A stretch of DNA of 64,000 nucleotides from Gammaproteobacteria bacterium (GTDB taxonomy: Bacteria; Pseudomonadota; Gammaproteobacteria; GCA-001735895). The notes under the pieces were generated by a model. It was not told where the DNA came from. It ran no database searches and saw only the letters and a program-made list of their open reading frames with translations. The DNA is taken from the NCBI GenBank assembly GCA_029862125.1, contig JAOTXY010000006.1, positions 1 through 64,000 on the forward strand. The letters are read 5' to 3'. Below are positions 17,735-28,988 of this stretch, in pieces. The translations under genes were made by a program, and so were the position numbers. Within the stretch, counting starts at the first letter, position 1, and the number at the start of each line of letters is the position of its first letter.

Positions 17735-19015
17735 TTAGAGTTCGGCGAAAGTGGCGGCGGCGGCCTCGATGGTCTGTTCGATCTCCGCTGCACCGTGCAT
17801 CGCACTGACGAATCCCGCTTCGTAAGCAGACGGCGCCAGGTAAATACCGCGCGCCAGCATGCCATGGAAGAATTTTTTGAAGAGCTCGGTATCGCAAGCG
17901 CTCACCTGGCTAAATCTCGTCACTTCCGGCTGATCGGTAAAAAACAGGCCGAACATTGCGCCTACCTGGTTGGCGCGCAAGGCGATACCATTGGCTTCGG
18001 CCGCCCCCAAAATACCATTCACCAGTTGCCCGGTTCGTTGCGCCAGGTCTTCGAAAAATCCCGGGCGCGATATGATTTCGAGATTTTTTAACCCGGCCGC
18101 CATCGCCACCGGGTTACCTGACAGAGTGCCCGCCTGGTAAACAGGCCCCAGCGGCGCAATATGGCTCATGATTTCATGCTTGCCGCCAAAAGCACCGACC
18201 GGCATCCCGGCGCCGATGACTTTACCAAGCGTGGTTAAATCAGGAACGATATCATAGCGTTCCTGGGCACCCCCGAGTCCAACCCGAAAACCGGTCATGA
18301 CTTCATCGAAGATCAGTACGCTCGATGATTCATCGCAACATTCCCGCAGCGTCTGTAAAAAGCCCGCGGCCGGTGGCACACAGTTCATATTGCCGGCTAC
18401 GGGTTCAACAATCACGCAGGCAATTTCAGCACCGATCTCGGTAAACACCTGCTTAACCTGGTCGGCATTGTTGTATTCGAGCGTGACGGTATGATCGGCA
18501 AGCACGGACGGAACTCCGGGTGAGCTCGGCACTCCCAGCGTCAAGGCACCCGAACCTGCCTTGATCAACAGGGAATCCGCATGCCCGTGGTAGCAACCCT
18601 CGAACTTGATGATCTTGTCACGCCCGGTGTATCCACGCGCGAGACGGATCGCACTCATGGTTGCTTCCGTACCCGAACAGGTCATACGCACCAGGTCGAT
18701 GTTTGACATCAATTCACAGATGCGCTGCGCCAGCTGTACCTCGAGCGGCGACGGTGCGCCAAAACTCAAACCTTTGTGCACGGTCTCGCTAACGGCAGCG
18801 ATGATTTCGGGATGCGCATGACCGCATATCATCGGTCCCCAGGAGCCAACATAGTCGATATAACGCCTACCATCGACGTCAACCAGGTAGGCACCCTCGG
18901 CATGATCGATAAACGGTGGCGTACCTCCAACCGCGGCAAATGCGCGCACCGGTGAATTAACCCCGCCTGGGATTACTTTTACAGCCTGTTCAAACAGTTT
19001 TTCGGAGTGATTCAT
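17735..19015 (-). CDS. hemL: Glutamate-1-semialdehyde 2,1-aminomutase
   Basis: HemL converts glutamate-1-semialdehyde to 5-aminolevulinate, the haem precursor in the C5 pathway. The 426-residue fold-type-I PLP enzyme has [13 protein letters not shown] at the N-terminus, [31 protein letters not shown] and the PLP lysine in [18 protein letters not shown]. The length is normal for the family. hemB, the next enzyme, lies at 35699-36694. Confidence 0.97.
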   Translation of the reverse strand: MNHSEKLFEQAVKVIPGGVNSPVRAFAAVGGTPPFIDHAEGAYLVDVDGRRYIDYVGSWGPMICGHAHPEIIAAVSETVHKGLSFGAPSPLEVQLAQRICELMSNIDLVRMTCSGTEATMSAIRLARGYTGRDKIIKFEGCYHGHADSLLIKAGSGALTLGVPSSPGVPSVLADHTVTLEYNNADQVKQVFTEIGAEIACVIVEPVAGNMNCVPPAAGFLQTLRECCDESSSVLIFDEVMTGFRVGLGGAQERYDIVPDLTTLGKVIGAGMPVGAFGGKHEIMSHIAPLGPVYQAGTLSGNPVAMAAGLKNLEIISRPGFFEDLAQRTGQLVNGILGAAEANGIALRANQVGAMFGLFFTDQPEVTRFSQVSACDTELFKKFFHGMLARGIYLAPSAYEAGFVSAMHGAAEIEQTIEAAAATFAEL

Positions 19016-19059
19016 GGCTTTTCAAACGAAACTAAACGGTACCCACATCATACAATAAA

Positions 19060-20613
19060 CTAGCCGGGACGATCGCGGATTTCGAAACGCCGTGCCGCTA
19101 TCAGAATCAGCAACAATGCCGGAATGCCAAGAATTGCAGTGACCAGGAAGAAGCTGGGGTACCCGATCGCATCGACCATCGATCCCGAGTACCCGCCCAA
19201 TACCTTTGGAATCAGGGTCATCAACGAGGTAAAGATAGCGAACTGCATCGCGGTGAAGGAGACATTGGTCAGGCTCGACAGGAAGGCGACGAACGCAGCG
19301 CTCGCAATGCCCGCCGACAGGTTATCGGCAGAGATTACGACGTAAAGCCAGAACATATCGTAGCCGATGCTTGCCAGCAGCATGAACAGCAAATTGGTCG
19401 CGGCCGCGAGCACCGCGCCCAACAGCAGGACACGCATCACGCCGAAACGAAGCGCGAGCAATCCCCCGAGGAAACCGCCGGCGATAGTCATCAACAAGCC
19501 GAAGGTTTTGACCACGCTGGCAATTTCGGTTTTGCTGAAACCGAGATCCTGGTAGAAGACGTTTGAAATAACTCCAAGAACGATATCGGAAATTCGATAA
19601 AGTCCGATCAATGCGAGCAATATCCAGGCCAGTGACCAGCCGTAACGACTGAAGAAATCACGAATCGGCATCAGGTAGGTACGCTCCACCATCGCATAAC
19701 CGACAATGCCGGATTTGACCAGCACTAATGCCAGCAGCCACATAACCAGCAATGCCAGCGCAAGACGCAGGGATTCCACCAACAGCGCGGCCAGGAACGG
19801 GTTGGCAAGGACCGCACCCAGAGATGACTTGACACTACCGGCAATATCCCCCGAAAAAAAGAAAACACCGACGAATCCCCCTATCGCGACCACGAACATC
19901 AGTAAAAATTGTAAATAGTCCTGATTGGTACCAGCAACACTGTCTCTCTCTGCTCTTTGCGGTTCATCGATTACCAGTGTGGTGGCGACACCTATCAGCA
20001 TCGCAAGTGCCATTGCGCAGTAGGTCCACTGCCATGCCTGGTAGTCATAGGCTTCGCCACTGGTGCCAAACCAGTCGGCGAGGTATAGCGAGCCTGCACC
20101 CGCTACCAGCATACCGATACGATAACCAGCGATATAGGTTGCAGACATCATTGCCTGTAATTCAACTTCGGCCGATTCGATACGATAGGCATCGATGACG
20201 ATATCCTGGGTTGCCGAGGAGAAACCGAGTAAAATCGCGGCCAGCGCCATCAGGGTCAAACTCGATTGATTCGCCGCGGGGTCAATCGATGCCATGGCAA
20301 GGATTGCAACAATGATCGCGAATTGCGCAGTCAATATCCAGGCGCGCCGGCGACCGAGCATCCGGGTCAACCAGGGCAAGGGTAATTGATCAACCAGGGG
20401 CGCCCACACGAATTTGAACGAATAGCCAAGCGCGGCCCAGCTGAAATAAGTCACCGCGGCACGTTCAGCCCCGGCTTCACGCAGCCACAGGCTCAGTGAT
20501 GAGAAGATAAGCAACAGCGGGATGCCGGCTGAAAAACCGAGGAATAGCATCGTCACCACACGTCGATGAAAAAATAACCTGAGCGTGGAAACGGATTGCA
20601 GATTGCTCTGCTG
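19060..20613 (-). CDS. ampG: AmpG-type muropeptide permease (MFS)
   Basis: About 518 residues (read from the GTG whose first base is 20616) with some 12 to 14 hydrophobic segments form a major-facilitator transporter. Diagnostic AmpG blocks are GFSAGIPLLLIFSSLSLWLREAG near residue 28 (seen with the usual Arg/Glu pair), the FVWAPLVDQ loop and SSATQDIVIDAYRIE near 140. AmpG imports anhydro-muropeptides for recycling, the source of the peptide used by Mpl. The GTG overlaps the xthA stop codon by one base (TAGTG at 20618-20614), so the genes are coupled. Confidence 0.88.
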   Translation of the reverse strand, partial: QQSNLQSVSTLRLFFHRRVVTMLFLGFSAGIPLLLIFSSLSLWLREAGAERAAVTYFSWAALGYSFKFVWAPLVDQLPLPWLTRMLGRRRAWILTAQFAIIVAILAMASIDPAANQSSLTLMALAAILLGFSSATQDIVIDAYRIESAEVELQAMMSATYIAGYRIGMLVAGAGSLYLADWFGTSGEAYDYQAWQWTYCAMALAMLIGVATTLVIDEPQRAERDSVAGTNQDYLQFLLMFVVAIGGFVGVFFFSGDIAGSVKSSLGAVLANPFLAALLVESLRLALALLVMWLLALVLVKSGIVGYAMVERTYLMPIRDFFSRYGWSLAWILLALIGLYRISDIVLGVISNVFYQDLGFSKTEIASVVKTFGLLMTIAGGFLGGLLALRFGVMRVLLLGAVLAAATNLLFMLLASIGYDMFWLYVVISADNLSAGIASAAFVAFLSSLTNVSFTAMQFAIFTSLMTLIPKVLGGYSGSMVDAIGYPSFFLVTAILGIPALLLILIAARRFEIRDRPG

Positions 20614-20615
20614 CA

Positions 20616-21395
20616 CTAGACTGCGGGCTCCAGGTCATAGTCCATAATTAACGGCGCATGATCGGAAAAGCGCTGATCTTTATAAATCCTTGCCCGCCGA
20701 ATTCGGTCTTTCAATCCGGGTGTGACTATCTGGTAATCGATACGCCAGCCGACGTTCTTGTCCCAGGACTGTCCCCGGTTCGACCACCAGGTGTATTGTT
20801 CGTCGCGGTTATCGACAACGCGAAACGCGTCAATATAACCCACGCGTTCGAATAAATCGGTCAGCCAGGCACGTTCCTCGGGTAGGAACCCGGAGTTTTT
20901 CTGGTTGGAGCGCCAGTTTCTTAAATCGATATTCTGATGCGCAATATTCCAGTCACCACAGATGATGAATTCACGGCGTTTACGTCGCAGCGATTGCAGA
21001 TGTAGCATAAAACTTTCAAGAAACCGCCACTTGGATTCCTGGCGGTGATCACCTGACGAGCCCGACGGCGCGTAGAGTGAAATGATCGACAGGTTGCGGT
21101 AGCGATATTCGAGGTAACGCCCCTCGTTATCGAACTCGGATTCGCCATAACCGCGAATCACCTGCAACGGCCGCTCCCTGCTGTAAATCGCCGTTCCGGA
21201 GTAGCCTTTTTTCAATGCATCGTAGTAGCTACAGTAATAATTACGGGGATGAAATATCGGCTGCTCCAGCTGCTCGGTATGCGCCTTGGTTTCCTGTACA
21301 CAAATGAAGTCCGCACGCTGACGGGGTAGCCAGTCGAAAAAGCCCTTGCGCGCCGCTGCACGAATACCGTTGGTGTTTACTGAGATCACGCGCAT
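20616..21395 (-). CDS. xthA: Exonuclease III family protein of the Crc lineage, catalytically intact
   Basis: The length (259 residues) and the block ISVNTNGIRAAARKGFFDWL resemble both ExoIII and Pseudomonas Crc, and the location next to pyrE matches the crc locus. Unlike Crc, the catalytic residues of the AP endonuclease/exonuclease fold are present. They are Glu in QETKAH (about 34), Tyr in LYAPSG, Asp and Asn in CGDWNIAH and the Asp-His pair in FSDHAPL. It should therefore be an active Mg-dependent DNA-repair nuclease rather than a translational co-repressor. It diverges from pyrE across palindromic element B and is coupled to ampG downstream. Confidence 0.9.
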   Translation of the reverse strand: MRVISVNTNGIRAAARKGFFDWLPRQRADFICVQETKAHTEQLEQPIFHPRNYYCSYYDALKKGYSGTAIYSRERPLQVIRGYGESEFDNEGRYLEYRYRNLSIISLYAPSGSSGDHRQESKWRFLESFMLHLQSLRRKRREFIICGDWNIAHQNIDLRNWRSNQKNSGFLPEERAWLTDLFERVGYIDAFRVVDNRDEQYTWWSNRGQSWDKNVGWRIDYQIVTPGLKDRIRRARIYKDQRFSDHAPLIMDYDLEPAV

Positions 21396-21454
21396 CTGAA
21401 ACTGCTACCAATATTCAATTCTGGCGATATGATACATGACTTAAGATATCCGAC

Positions 21455-21723
21455 TAGGGCCTGTTAACACTAATCCAATGGGCTCTGTTGCGTCTGAAAA
21501 AGCGCCAATTGAGGCGCGAGAAGCGTAGTTTGGTCATTCCAAATGAGCGACGAGCAACGAAAAGTGGCGCTTTTTCAGGCGCAACCCTTCGGGCTGGGGT
21601 TATTTTTTCACCCAGCGGCGTTATCATTCGCTCATGTAGAGTGACTACATCACGCTCATTCTGCCTTGCTGGATGAAAAAATAGTCCCAGCAGAGCCCAT
21701 TGAATTAGTGTTAACAGGCCCTA
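21455..21723. repeat. Complex palindromic element B abutting pyrE
   Basis: Outer arms 21455-21490 and 21688-21723 match at 34 of 36 positions. They enclose two stem-loops. Arms 21488-21506 / 21566-21584 match at 18 of 19, and arms 21601-21616 / 21668-21683 at 15 of 16. The first loop contains AAGCGTAGTTTGG-TCATT-CCAAATGAGC, the core shared with element A. The right end lies only 11 bases before the pyrE ATG. The plan resembles a MITE with terminal repeats. No coding capacity is visible. Confidence 0.85.
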
Positions 21724-21734
21724 ACGATTCGCCC

Positions 21735-22373
21735 ATGCAAGCTTACCAATCCCGTTTCGTCGACTACTGCCTGCAGCGCGGCGCCCTCAGCTTTGGCGAA
21801 TTCACGCTCAAATCCGGTCGCGTCAGTCCTTACTTTTTCAACGCCGGGATTTTTAATCGTGGCGCCGATCTCGCGGCACTTGCCGGATTCTATGCCGATG
21901 CGATTCAGCACAGCAAAATTGATTTCGACCTGCTGTTCGGCCCTGCTTACAAAGGTATACCCCTGGCCGCGATTACCGCGAGCGCATTGTACCAACAACA
22001 TCAACGCGACATTCCCTACGCGTTTAACCGCAAGGAAGCCAAAGATCACGGTGAAGGAGGAAATACAGTGGGCGCCGAAATCACGGGTCGGGTGATGATT
22101 ATCGACGATGTCATCACCGCCGGAACCGCAATTCGGGAATCAATCGAGTTAATCGAAACGCTCGGTGCCGAGGTTTGTGCCGTCATGATTGCACTTGACC
22201 GACAGGAAAAAGGTTCGAGAGATCTCTCGGCAATCCAGGAACTGGAGCAACAGGGATTAAGCGTCATCTCGATCATAAAACTCGACCATATCCTCGAATA
22301 TTTGCAAACCAGTGGGGATAGCAAACATCAGGCAACCATTGAAGCTTACCGGGCCGAGTACGGAATCGACTGA
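21735..22373 (+). CDS. pyrE: Orotate phosphoribosyltransferase
   Basis: PyrE converts orotate and PRPP to orotidine monophosphate in pyrimidine synthesis. The 212-residue protein has the family start [19 protein letters not shown], the LKSGR loop, [12 protein letters not shown] and the PRPP motif [15 protein letters not shown]. The frame is open to a TTG at 21666 inside the palindromic element; the ATG at 21735 is preferred because PyrE proteins start within a few residues of this block. No good ribosome-binding site precedes this ATG. The leader is replaced by element B. Confidence 0.95.
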   Translation: MQAYQSRFVDYCLQRGALSFGEFTLKSGRVSPYFFNAGIFNRGADLAALAGFYADAIQHSKIDFDLLFGPAYKGIPLAAITASALYQQHQRDIPYAFNRKEAKDHGEGGNTVGAEITGRVMIIDDVITAGTAIRESIELIETLGAEVCAVMIALDRQEKGSRDLSAIQELEQQGLSVISIIKLDHILEYLQTSGDSKHQATIEAYRAEYGID

Positions 22374-22431
22374 ACTCAGGTCGATCGATGCAGTCTACAT
22401 TAGGTTCTTACGATATAATAACAGGTGCACC

Positions 22432-23193
22432 ATGCTTCGAGTCTTAATGCTCACCAGCCTGATCTCGCTTTCTGCTTACGCTGGCGAGCCTATTGAAATC
22501 AGCAGCGGAGACAGGCAAACCGCCGTCGTCGAACTCTACACCTCGGAAGGCTGCTCCAGCTGTCCACCAGCCGATCGCTGGTTGTCGCGACTTGTCGATA
22601 CACCCAAAGATGAGCTTAACGTGCTCGCACTTGCGTTTCATGTTGATTACTGGGATTACCTGGGCTGGAAGGATCGCTTTTCCAGCGCAGAATATACCCG
22701 CCGTCAACGCCACCTGGGCGCTAATAATCAGCAACGCACAATCTATACCCCCGAGTTCTTTGTCAACGGCATGGAAGCTCGCGGCGCCGGTAAAATTCTC
22801 GACAAAATCCAGCAGGCCAACCAGCGAAAAGCGCCACTCGAGCTTAAACTTACCGTTTCCAGGGATGAGACCGGACTCCTGCTTGAGCTTCATTCCCCTG
22901 GAGACCGAAGCACGGTCGGGCAAATTCATCACCGTTACCTGGTCTATGAAAATGACCTGTCGACCGATGTAAAACGCGGCGAAAATTCGGGTGAAACACT
23001 GAATCATCAGCAAGTGGTGCGCTACATGAGCCAGGCGCAGAACTTACAGCAAAACAATCAGCACCGTATCGCGATAGAACCCGACTGGAATCCACAGAAT
23101 ATAGGAGTTGCGGTGCTGGTAACCTCGCCCGGAGAGAGGGATTACTTACAGGCATTGCATACCTCGGTAGCGAGTTTGATGGGACAACCATAG
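22432..23193 (+). CDS. DUF1223 family exported thioredoxin-like protein
   Basis: This 253-residue protein starts with a signal peptide (about 1-17) and belongs to the DUF1223 family. VVELYTSEGCSSCPPADRWL near residues 30-50 carries a CSSC motif at the usual position of a thioredoxin-like active site. The later blocks HVDYWDYLGWKDRF and QRTIYTPEFFVNG are family hallmarks. A periplasmic redox role is likely but unproven. The ATG at 22432 is chosen because AGGTG lies upstream and a signal peptide follows. The longer frame from 22312 overlaps pyrE. Confidence 0.88.
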   Translation: MLRVLMLTSLISLSAYAGEPIEISSGDRQTAVVELYTSEGCSSCPPADRWLSRLVDTPKDELNVLALAFHVDYWDYLGWKDRFSSAEYTRRQRHLGANNQQRTIYTPEFFVNGMEARGAGKILDKIQQANQRKAPLELKLTVSRDETGLLLELHSPGDRSTVGQIHHRYLVYENDLSTDVKRGENSGETLNHQQVVRYMSQAQNLQQNNQHRIAIEPDWNPQNIGVAVLVTSPGERDYLQALHTSVASLMGQP

Positions 23194-23282
23194 TTGTCAA
23201 ATTAATGGCAAATCACCATAAATAAACTATTATGCGTGTTAGGATCTGAATGACCTGAAGTGGTCAGGAATCAAATAACATC

Positions 23283-23957
23283 TTGCGCGCTGTAAGCAAT
23301 CACCTGAAACCCCGCTTAACATTATTGCCAGTTTTACTGCTGGCTTCGATTCTGTTTGCTTTCTCCAAGCACGCGGGTGCAGGCGCACTGTATAAGTGGG
23401 TCGACGAAAACGGACAGATTCGTTACAGCGACCGGCTACCCGCGAAACAGGTCAAAAAGAAACACCAGCAGCTAAATTCGCAGGGTGTAGTCCTGTCGAC
23501 CAAGGAAGCAGCCAAGAGCGATGAAGAGCTAGCGGTGGAGGCTGAAGCCAAGCGCAAACTGGAGGAACAAGAGGCCAAGGAAGCGAAGCTCAAGGAGATT
23601 CAGTATCAAAAAGACCAGGTGCTGCTGCTGACCTTTAGTTCCGAAGAAGAACTCGGCCTGGCGCGCGACGATCGTCTCGAAGTGCTCGATTCGGTGATCA
23701 CTCTAATCAATAAAAGCATTGCTGCCACACAGCAACAGCTGCAGCAATTAATGACCAGCGCAGATGAAATTTACCTTTCCAAGGGCAAGGAAGTTCCTGG
23801 TGGTCTTGCCCAGAAAATAGAGCACTTCACCGGTAAACTAGAGAGCCGCTATGCCCAACTGGAATTGAAGATGGAGAAGAAAGATCAAATTAACGAGCAG
23901 TACGCGCTGGACCTGGCGCGTTACCGGGAACTTACCGCCGAGAAATCCAAGGACTGA
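23283..23957 (+). CDS. DUF4124 exported coiled-coil protein
   Basis: The only plausible start is a TTG at 23283 with AGGAAT upstream. Cleavage after GAGA, near residue 33, would follow a hydrophobic stretch at 14-27. The mature N-terminus ALYKWVDENGQIRYSDRLP is the DUF4124 signature. The remaining 150 residues are highly charged and coiled-coil-forming (Glu/Lys-rich 75-110, Gln-rich 147-160). The function is unknown. Proteins of this type are common next to argB in gammaproteobacteria. It converges with argB, 6 bases apart. Confidence 0.82.
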   Translation: MRAVSNHLKPRLTLLPVLLLASILFAFSKHAGAGALYKWVDENGQIRYSDRLPAKQVKKKHQQLNSQGVVLSTKEAAKSDEELAVEAEAKRKLEEQEAKEAKLKEIQYQKDQVLLLTFSSEEELGLARDDRLEVLDSVITLINKSIAATQQQLQQLMTSADEIYLSKGKEVPGGLAQKIEHFTGKLESRYAQLELKMEKKDQINEQYALDLARYRELTAEKSKD

Positions 23958-23963
23958 ACGTCT

Positions 23964-24860
<897 letters not shown>

Positions 24861-26066
24861 TTAGGAACGGGCGCAAGTATAGCGCTCGACAATCAAATCG
24901 ATAAGTTGTTTTGCGATAGCGAGTTTGTTATCCCGTTCGATGCTGCGGTGACCGTCACGCCAGAAGACTTCAAGCTGGTTAGTGTCGGTTTCGAACCCGC
25001 TATCGGCATTACCAACCGGGTTCGCCGCGATCATATCGAGATTCTTTTGCTCAAGCTTGGCAAGCGCATACTTTTCAAGATTCTGCGTCTCGGCGGCGAA
25101 TCCAACACAAAACGGTTTGTCTTCGAGTGCGCTAACGGCAGCCAGGATATCGACATTCAAGATCAAGGGCAGCGACATCGAATTTTCGGATTTTTTGAGC
25201 TTGTGGGTCGCCACCTGGTCAACCCGGTAATCGGACACCGCGGCACAGCCGATAAAAATATCGCTGTGCGCTACCTGTTGCATCACCGCTTCATACATTT
25301 GCTGGGCCGACTCCACCGCTACCAGTTTCGCGCCCGGTGGCGCTATCAAAGACACAGGACCACTTACCAGGGTCACCCTGGCCCCCGCCTGCAACGCTGC
25401 CTCGGCAAGCGCGTAGCCCATCTTGCCCGAACTCCGATTGCTGATATAACGCACCGGATCGATCGCCTCTCGAGTGGGGCCGGCAGTCAACAACAGCTCG
25501 ACCCCGTCAAGCTTGCCAGGAACGAATTGCAGCGCGACATTAGCCAGTAATTGTTCGGCTTCGAGCATGCGCCCAGGACCGAAATCCCCACAGGCCTGAT
25601 CACCTTCGGCCGGTCCCCAGATCCGTACGTTGCGCGCAGCCAGTTGTTTCAGATTTTCCTGCGTTGCGGAATTGGCAAACATTTGCTGGTTCATCGCGGG
25701 TGCCACGGCGACCGGGCGCTTGCTCGCGAGACACAAGGTCAGTAAGAGATTGTCGGCATATCCCGCATTCATCTTGCCCAGGAAATCAGCCGACGCCGGC
25801 GCCACCAACAACAGGTCACACCAGCGTGCAAGCTCGATATGATCCATCGCCGAGTCTGCTTCGGCATCGAACAAATCAACGTATACCCGGTGACCGCTCA
25901 GCGCCTGGTAAGTCAGCGGTTGCACAAATTCCTGCGCCGATGGTGTCATCACGACGCGCACCTCGGCACCTGCCTTTATCAACAGGCGCACCAGTTCGGC
26001 GGATTTGTAGGCGGCAATGCCGCCGGTAATTCCGAGCAGTATTTTCTTGTTGCCGAGCGCTTGCAT
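24861..26066 (-). CDS. coaBC: Bifunctional phosphopantothenoylcysteine decarboxylase/synthase
   Basis: CoaBC performs two steps of coenzyme A synthesis. The 401-residue protein has the FMN-dependent CoaC domain first (GITGGIAAYKSAELVR, then PAMNQQMF, with Phe where Trp is common in the PXMNXXMW motif). The CoaB domain follows from about 190 (LLTAGPTREAIDPVRYISNRSSG split across the interface, then the KLKKS loop and GFAAETQN). The gene diverges from radC with a 44-base gap. Confidence 0.96.
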   Translation of the reverse strand: MQALGNKKILLGITGGIAAYKSAELVRLLIKAGAEVRVVMTPSAQEFVQPLTYQALSGHRVYVDLFDAEADSAMDHIELARWCDLLLVAPASADFLGKMNAGYADNLLLTLCLASKRPVAVAPAMNQQMFANSATQENLKQLAARNVRIWGPAEGDQACGDFGPGRMLEAEQLLANVALQFVPGKLDGVELLLTAGPTREAIDPVRYISNRSSGKMGYALAEAALQAGARVTLVSGPVSLIAPPGAKLVAVESAQQMYEAVMQQVAHSDIFIGCAAVSDYRVDQVATHKLKKSENSMSLPLILNVDILAAVSALEDKPFCVGFAAETQNLEKYALAKLEQKNLDMIAANPVGNADSGFETDTNQLEVFWRDGHRSIERDNKLAIAKQLIDLIVERYTCARS

Positions 26067-26110
26067 TTACTCTATTTTAGCGGCTGAGGACAACAGGTAA
26101 AGGAATACCC

Positions 26111-26782
26111 ATGACTATCTCTCAATGGCCCAGTGCCGAAAAACCCCGCGAAAAACTGGTTAACCGGGGCGCAAATGCGCTCTCGGACGCTGAACTACTG
26201 GCAATTTTGCTACGCACCGGGGTGTCCGGCAGTACCGCGGTCGACCTCGCACGACAACTATTACTCGATTACGGCTCGATACGAGCTGTCCTCGATGCCG
26301 ACACAAAAAGTTTCTGCAGTCGCAAAGGGCTGGGCCTGGCCAAGTTCGTGCAACTGCAGGCCGCGCTCGAAATCGCACGCCGCCATTTATCGGAAGAACT
26401 CGAATACGGAAACTGCCTGACCCGTTCGGAGCAAACCCGGAATTACCTGCGTGCGCGGTTACGCGATTATAAATACGAGGTCTTTGCCTGCCTGATGCTC
26501 GACAATCGCAACCGGGTAATCGCGTTTCGGGAATTGTTTCGCGGAACCATAGACGGAGCCTCGGTTTATCCACGAGAAGTGGTCAAACAGGCGCTTGCCG
26601 ATAACGCGGCGGCGGTAATACTCGCGCATAACCATCCCTCGGGCGTCTGCGAACCGAGTCAGGCGGATATCCGTATCACCGAGCGTCTGCAAAAAGCGTT
26701 AGGCCTGGTCGATATTCGCGTGCTGGATCACGTCATTGTCGGCGACAGAATTAACTGCCTTTCCGAACAAGGTCTGATTTAA
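26111..26782 (+). CDS. radC: RadC/UPF0758 family JAMM-domain protein
   Basis: The 223-residue protein has the N-terminal helix-hairpin-helix region ([15 protein letters not shown]). The C-terminal JAMM metal-binding motif follows: a Glu in the [18 protein letters not shown] block, then [18 protein letters not shown]. The old link to recombination repair has been withdrawn; the biochemical role is still unsettled. Its last 32 bases overlap the end of the convergent EAL-protein gene. Confidence 0.93.
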   Translation: MTISQWPSAEKPREKLVNRGANALSDAELLAILLRTGVSGSTAVDLARQLLLDYGSIRAVLDADTKSFCSRKGLGLAKFVQLQAALEIARRHLSEELEYGNCLTRSEQTRNYLRARLRDYKYEVFACLMLDNRNRVIAFRELFRGTIDGASVYPREVVKQALADNAAAVILAHNHPSGVCEPSQADIRITERLQKALGLVDIRVLDHVIVGDRINCLSEQGLI

Positions 26783-28985
26783 CCGAAGTCTCGAACCAGG
26801 CGGCGACCTGTCGCTCCTCGAGTGGGTGACTAATGTAATATCCCTGCACATGATCGCAACGCATTTTAGTCAGCAATTCACACACCGCCAGCGTTTCCAC
26901 ACCCTCGGCGACAACCTCTAAATCCAGCGTATGAGCAAGCTCGATTGTCGCCTTCACAATCAACTGGTCGTCCGGATTAGTGGCAATATCGCGCACAAAA
27001 GACTGATCGATCTTGAGCTTTTCGACAGGCAGTTCCTTGAGATAGGTTAATGAAGCCTGCCCGGTACCGAAGTCATCGATCGAAAGCGACAAGCCCATCA
27101 TCCCGAGATGCGACAATACCTCGACCACCTCTCCCGGATCCTGCATGATCTGCCCTTCCGTTATTTCAATTACGATCTGAGCGGGTTCGACCTGGTATTG
27201 GGTTAAGTAGGTTTCGATGCGTTCTGGCAAGCGGCGATCATGCAAGTCAATCATCGACAAATTAATACCTATGGACAGGCCATCAAGGCTGGATTCGCTG
27301 ATAAATCGGCAGGCAGACTCGATAATCCAGTTTGTCAGTGGCATTATCAAATGGTTTTGTTCCGCCAGGCGAATCGTACGCCCAATGGAAAAATCATGCT
27401 TGCCCGGGTCTTTCCAACGCAACAGCGCCTCAAGGTAAATTGTTTCGTAGCTTTCCAGGTCGACAACCGGTTGATAAACGAGCTTTAACTCATCGTTATC
27501 CAGCGCACGACGCAAGGCCTGTATCATCGTAAATCCTGAAGTATCGATAGCCTCGTCGGGATCCTTGAAAAACTGCATGGGCCAGTCGCTATTTTCAGCA
27601 TCGACCAGGGCAGCACTGGCATTCTGGTAAAGGATATCCGCATCAACAGCATCATCAGGATAAATCGCAATGCCGAAAAAAGCCCTCAATTCAAATTCAC
27701 GTCCGTAAATCTGGTATTGTCGAACGATAGACAGGTAAATTTTCTCGACCAGGGTATTCAACTGATCGCGTTGTTGTACTTCAAGCAATATCGCGAACAG
27801 GTTTCTTTCAAAACGCGCAACCTGGTCACTCTCACGCAAAGACTCTCGCAGGCCCCTGGCAACCTGCCGCAGCAGCGCATCGACAATATACTGGCCTCGA
27901 TGCTGCGCAAACTCGTCAAGCCCGACAATCTCGATCATGACCAGCGCATAGCGACGTCCACTGCGTTTCCCTTCCAGTATCGCCTGCGCCAGACGGTCTT
28001 CAAAAATGACGCGGTTATTGAGTCGTGTCACCGGGTCCCGCTTGGCCATTTTTTGCAACACGTTGAAATCTTCGATCATCACCTCCAGGCCGGTCCTGAC
28101 TCCGCCCGGCCCATCGGTAGCACTGTCCTGCTGGCTTTTTGCCGCAACGTGCATTTTCCGGGCGAGCTCGTGTAAAGGTTTGATTAAATTGAAATGTAAC
28201 AATGTCAGAACCAGCAGGGCAGCGCATACCAACACCACCAGTACAATCGCTGCCTGGCGTTTGAAAAGATCCCAGAAAGACAGCGTTTGCAGCTTGAGGT
28301 GCAGTTGACCGGGCACGACGCTATCCATCCCGATCGGAATTGTAATAGGGCGACTGGCTTCGCCATCGGCGCTGAACTCCTGGTATTGAATACCCTGTTC
28401 GGTATCGGTAGCACGCTGTAAATCGCGTCCTGACAAGCTCGAAAACTCGTTCAGGAAATCGAAATAATCCATGCTTACCAGCAGCACCACCGGGTTACCC
28501 TCGGCCGCAACAGGGCCGGCAATTTCAAGCAGTGCCTTATCATCGATACGACAACTCGTAATCTGTGGTACCAGAAAATTATCGAAATTATCCCGGTGCA
28601 TTTGTCCTGGCTGCAGACAGCCCGGTTTGTTGGATCTCGAGACAGGGCGGCCCTCCTGGTCGAAATGCACCCGGTTCACGGCCCAGATATTGGGATTACG
28701 CTGGTAATAGCTCCACAGAAAAGACTGGAAGGTCTGGGTATCGGCGGATGACTCCGCCAGCGTACCGAGCAGATAGTATTGGGACTGCAGCCAGAGATGC
28801 TGTTTCTGCTGCAGCTGTAACACCTGCGCATGAAGGTTTTGCTGCAGCGTTACCGAATTCTGTTGGCTCTGGCGGTCGACCAGGATCAGCAACGAAACAC
28901 ACCACAGTGCAAACATCAGCAGGGTCAGGGCCGCCACCAGTAGCACACTGAATGACGAAATATTGAGTTTCTTGGATTGGGACAC
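26751..28985 (-). CDS. Membrane sensor with degenerate GGDEF and EAL domains
   Basis: This 744-residue inner-membrane protein has hydrophobic segments at about 13-35 and 245-267, bracketing a periplasmic sensor of some 210 residues. A short HAMP-like linker ([13 protein letters not shown]) follows. The GGDEF-like domain (about 325-470) reads RFERNLF at the signature, so cyclase activity is not expected. The EAL domain (about 490-735) keeps YLEALLRW, the catalytic-loop DDFGTG, KIDQSFV and EGVET, so c-di-GMP hydrolysis is plausible. The periplasmic ligand is unknown. The gene precedes yicC in the reading of the strand and is separated from it by 3 bases, so it is probably co-transcribed after yicC. 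Confidence 0.9.
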   Translation of the reverse strand: MSQSKKLNISSFSVLLVAALTLLMFALWCVSLLILVDRQSQQNSVTLQQNLHAQVLQLQQKQHLWLQSQYYLLGTLAESSADTQTFQSFLWSYYQRNPNIWAVNRVHFDQEGRPVSRSNKPGCLQPGQMHRDNFDNFLVPQITSCRIDDKALLEIAGPVAAEGNPVVLLVSMDYFDFLNEFSSLSGRDLQRATDTEQGIQYQEFSADGEASRPITIPIGMDSVVPGQLHLKLQTLSFWDLFKRQAAIVLVVLVCAALLVLTLLHFNLIKPLHELARKMHVAAKSQQDSATDGPGGVRTGLEVMIEDFNVLQKMAKRDPVTRLNNRVIFEDRLAQAILEGKRSGRRYALVMIEIVGLDEFAQHRGQYIVDALLRQVARGLRESLRESDQVARFERNLFAILLEVQQRDQLNTLVEKIYLSIVRQYQIYGREFELRAFFGIAIYPDDAVDADILYQNASAALVDAENSDWPMQFFKDPDEAIDTSGFTMIQALRRALDNDELKLVYQPVVDLESYETIYLEALLRWKDPGKHDFSIGRTIRLAEQNHLIMPLTNWIIESACRFISESSLDGLSIGINLSMIDLHDRRLPERIETYLTQYQVEPAQIVIEITEGQIMQDPGEVVEVLSHLGMMGLSLSIDDFGTGQASLTYLKELPVEKLKIDQSFVRDIATNPDDQLIVKATIELAHTLDLEVVAEGVETLAVCELLTKMRCDHVQGYYISHPLEERQVAAWFETSVKSDLVRKGS

Positions 28986-28988
28986 GGC

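Noticed and set aside
21666-21734. Extended pyrE start at a TTG inside the palindromic element
   Set aside because: Known PyrE proteins begin at the later ATG, and the extra 23 residues are encoded by repeat DNA.
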